Of a DNA stretch of 57,489 nucleotides, positions 56,594-57,489 are shown one piece after another (position 1 is the stretch's first letter; each line of letters opens with the position of its first letter). This DNA comes from Lentimicrobiaceae bacterium (GTDB lineage Bacteria; Bacteroidota; Bacteroidia; Bacteroidales; JALOCA01), in NCBI GenBank assembly GCA_023227965.1, contig JALOCA010000021.1, positions 1 through 57,489 on the forward strand, given 5' to 3'. The notes under the pieces were generated by a model. That model saw only the letters and a program-made list of their open reading frames with translations. It ran no database searches and had not been told where the DNA came from. A program made the position numbers and the translations under genes.

Positions 56594-57325
56594 ATGTTTA
56601 CACTTCTGCGTAAAGAAGTAAGGAGTTTTTTAAGTTCGTTTATCGGCTATATAGTTATCATTGTTTTTCTGTTGGTTAACGGACTATTTCTCTGGTTTTT
56701 CCCACTCGACTTCAACATTCCCGACAACGGGTACGCCAACCTGGATGGACTGTTTCTGCTGGCTCCTTTTGTTTTTTTGTTTCTCATCCCGGCTATTACC
56801 ATGCGTATGTTTGCCGACGAAAAAAAGAGCGGAACTATTGAACTGCTGCTTACTAAACCCCTTACCGACCTTCAGTTGGTACTGGCAAAGTATTTTGCAG
56901 GGTTGATACTGGTAGTTTTTTCCCTTCTCCCCACCTTGGTTTATTACCTTTCAGTGTATCTTCTCGGATCTCCTGTCGGCAATCTCGATTCAGGAAGCAT
57001 CTGGGGCTCATATATCGGTTTGTTATTTTTGGGAGCTGCTTTCGTTGCAATTGGTCTGTTTTCATCTTCTCTTACTGATAATCAGATAGTTTCGTTTATA
57101 CTTGCCCTACTTTTGTGTGGCTTTTCCTATTTGGGATTCGAGTTTATTTACTCCTTCAATTTCTTTGGAAAATTTGACCTTTTCATTAAATCGCTGGGCA
57201 TTTCGGCACATTATTCTTCAATGAGCCGCGGTGTGATTGACACCCGCGATGTATTGTATTTCCTGAGTATTATCACCGTTTTTATCCTGTTTACTAAGAT
57301 CTCGCTCGAAAGCCGAAAGTGGTAG
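56594..57325 (+). CDS. gldF: Gliding-motility ABC transporter permease GldF
   Basis: This 243-residue ABC-2-type permease has about six hydrophobic segments. It starts MFTLLRKEVRSFLSSFIGYI and contains FLIPAITMRMFADEKKSGTIELLLTKPLTD, the typical GldF/NosY-like cytoplasmic loop. Later parts include LGFEFIYSFNFFGKFDLFIKSLGISAHYSSMSRG and VLYFLSIITVFILF. GldA-F-G form an ABC system linked with gliding and T9SS function in Bacteroidetes. A longer frame from 56543 is rejected because of the promoter element in it. No gldA is in the window. Confidence 0.94.
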   Translation: MFTLLRKEVRSFLSSFIGYIVIIVFLLVNGLFLWFFPLDFNIPDNGYANLDGLFLLAPFVFLFLIPAITMRMFADEKKSGTIELLLTKPLTDLQLVLAKYFAGLILVVFSLLPTLVYYLSVYLLGSPVGNLDSGSIWGSYIGLLFLGAAFVAIGLFSSSLTDNQIVSFILALLLCGFSYLGFEFIYSFNFFGKFDLFIKSLGISAHYSSMSRGVIDTRDVLYFLSIITVFILFTKISLESRKW

Positions 57326-57421
57326 AATGTATGAAATGAGTATAAAGAAAACTATATCAAACGGCATGAAAACCTCCATATGCGAATTCCATGTGACCAT
57401 TAAAAAACAAGTTATTTTCAC

Positions 57422-57489
57422 ATGAAAAAATTCTTTAAAAAATTAGCACCCGAACTTTCCGACAGGAGAAGAAACACCCGGAAAAACAA
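57422..57489 (+). CDS. Start of a gene after gldF, probably gldG (cut by window edge)
   Basis: The ATG at 57422 opens a frame running to the window end and encodes MKKFFKKLAPELSDRRRNTR and KN: a short, highly basic N-terminus before a presumed membrane helix. gldG usually follows gldF directly and starts with a comparable Lys/Arg-rich stretch. Only 22 residues are visible, so this is context-based. Confidence 0.45.
   Translation, partial: MKKFFKKLAPELSDRRRNTRKN

Overview
The window looks like a chromosomal segment of a Bacteroidota (Bacteroidetes) bacterium, probably Bacteroidales-like. The evidence is: AT-rich DNA with A-rich ribosome-binding regions; promoter elements of the Bacteroidetes form TAnnTTTG; five large secreted proteins with signal peptides, four of them ending in type IX secretion (T9SS) type A sorting domains that are clear by eye and one very similar; a gliding gene (gldF); a Bacteroidetes-type SUF operon; and cytochrome bd next to a DUF4492 gene. 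Assignment below phylum is a guess.

Layout. 1-5.5 kb: the start of a secreted protein, a PNPOx-fold flavoprotein, and two T9SS-exported proteins. 6-18.8 kb: a tandemly duplicated surface module. Each copy has a membrane protein with a very basic repeat-bearing N-terminus (minus strand), then a giant T9SS adhesin-like protein and a small protein with a GGGAPxDxG-transmembrane-basic tail (both plus strand). A HU-family DNA-binding gene sits inside the second copy. 19-26.5 kb: tRNA-Pro(GGG), thioredoxin reductase, a PAS histidine kinase with a lone receiver protein, a TSUP permease, dCMP deaminase, a tyrosine/histidine ammonia-lyase and RsmE. 26.5-34.2 kb: a 1217-residue BNR/PKD T9SS protein, a bile-acid-symporter-like gene broken by an in-frame TAA, and a cytochrome bd operon (DUF4492-cydA-cydB-a 32-residue CydX-like peptide). 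34.3-43.2 kb: a DUF3667 protein, then sufB-C-D-S-E, a MIP18/SufT-like gene and dxs.

43.2-50.5 kb is the accessory region. It carries a CPBP protease, an aquaporin, an unknown exported protein, a UDG-like protein, an unknown coiled-coil protein and a membrane-anchored VOC protein. Between them lie an attC-like palindrome that fills one intergenic gap, two families of 113-154 bp direct repeats, paired perfect hairpins, and about 440 bp of degenerate repeats in a strict 21-bp (two helical turn) register. No integrase, transposase or CRISPR array is visible. 50.6-57.5 kb returns to housekeeping genes: cinA, a nucleoside phosphorylase, a SirB1-like protein, purC, phoH, a SAM hydrolase-like gene, gldF and probably the start of gldG.

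A separate dispersed repeat of about 55 bp occurs at least four times (plus one fragment) across the window. The best candidates for something undescribed are the duplicated membrane protein/adhesin/small-tail module, the 21-bp phased array with its neighbouring 227-residue gene, and the integrase-less cassette-like region. All functional calls are from reading the sequence and remembered family motifs; no search was run.
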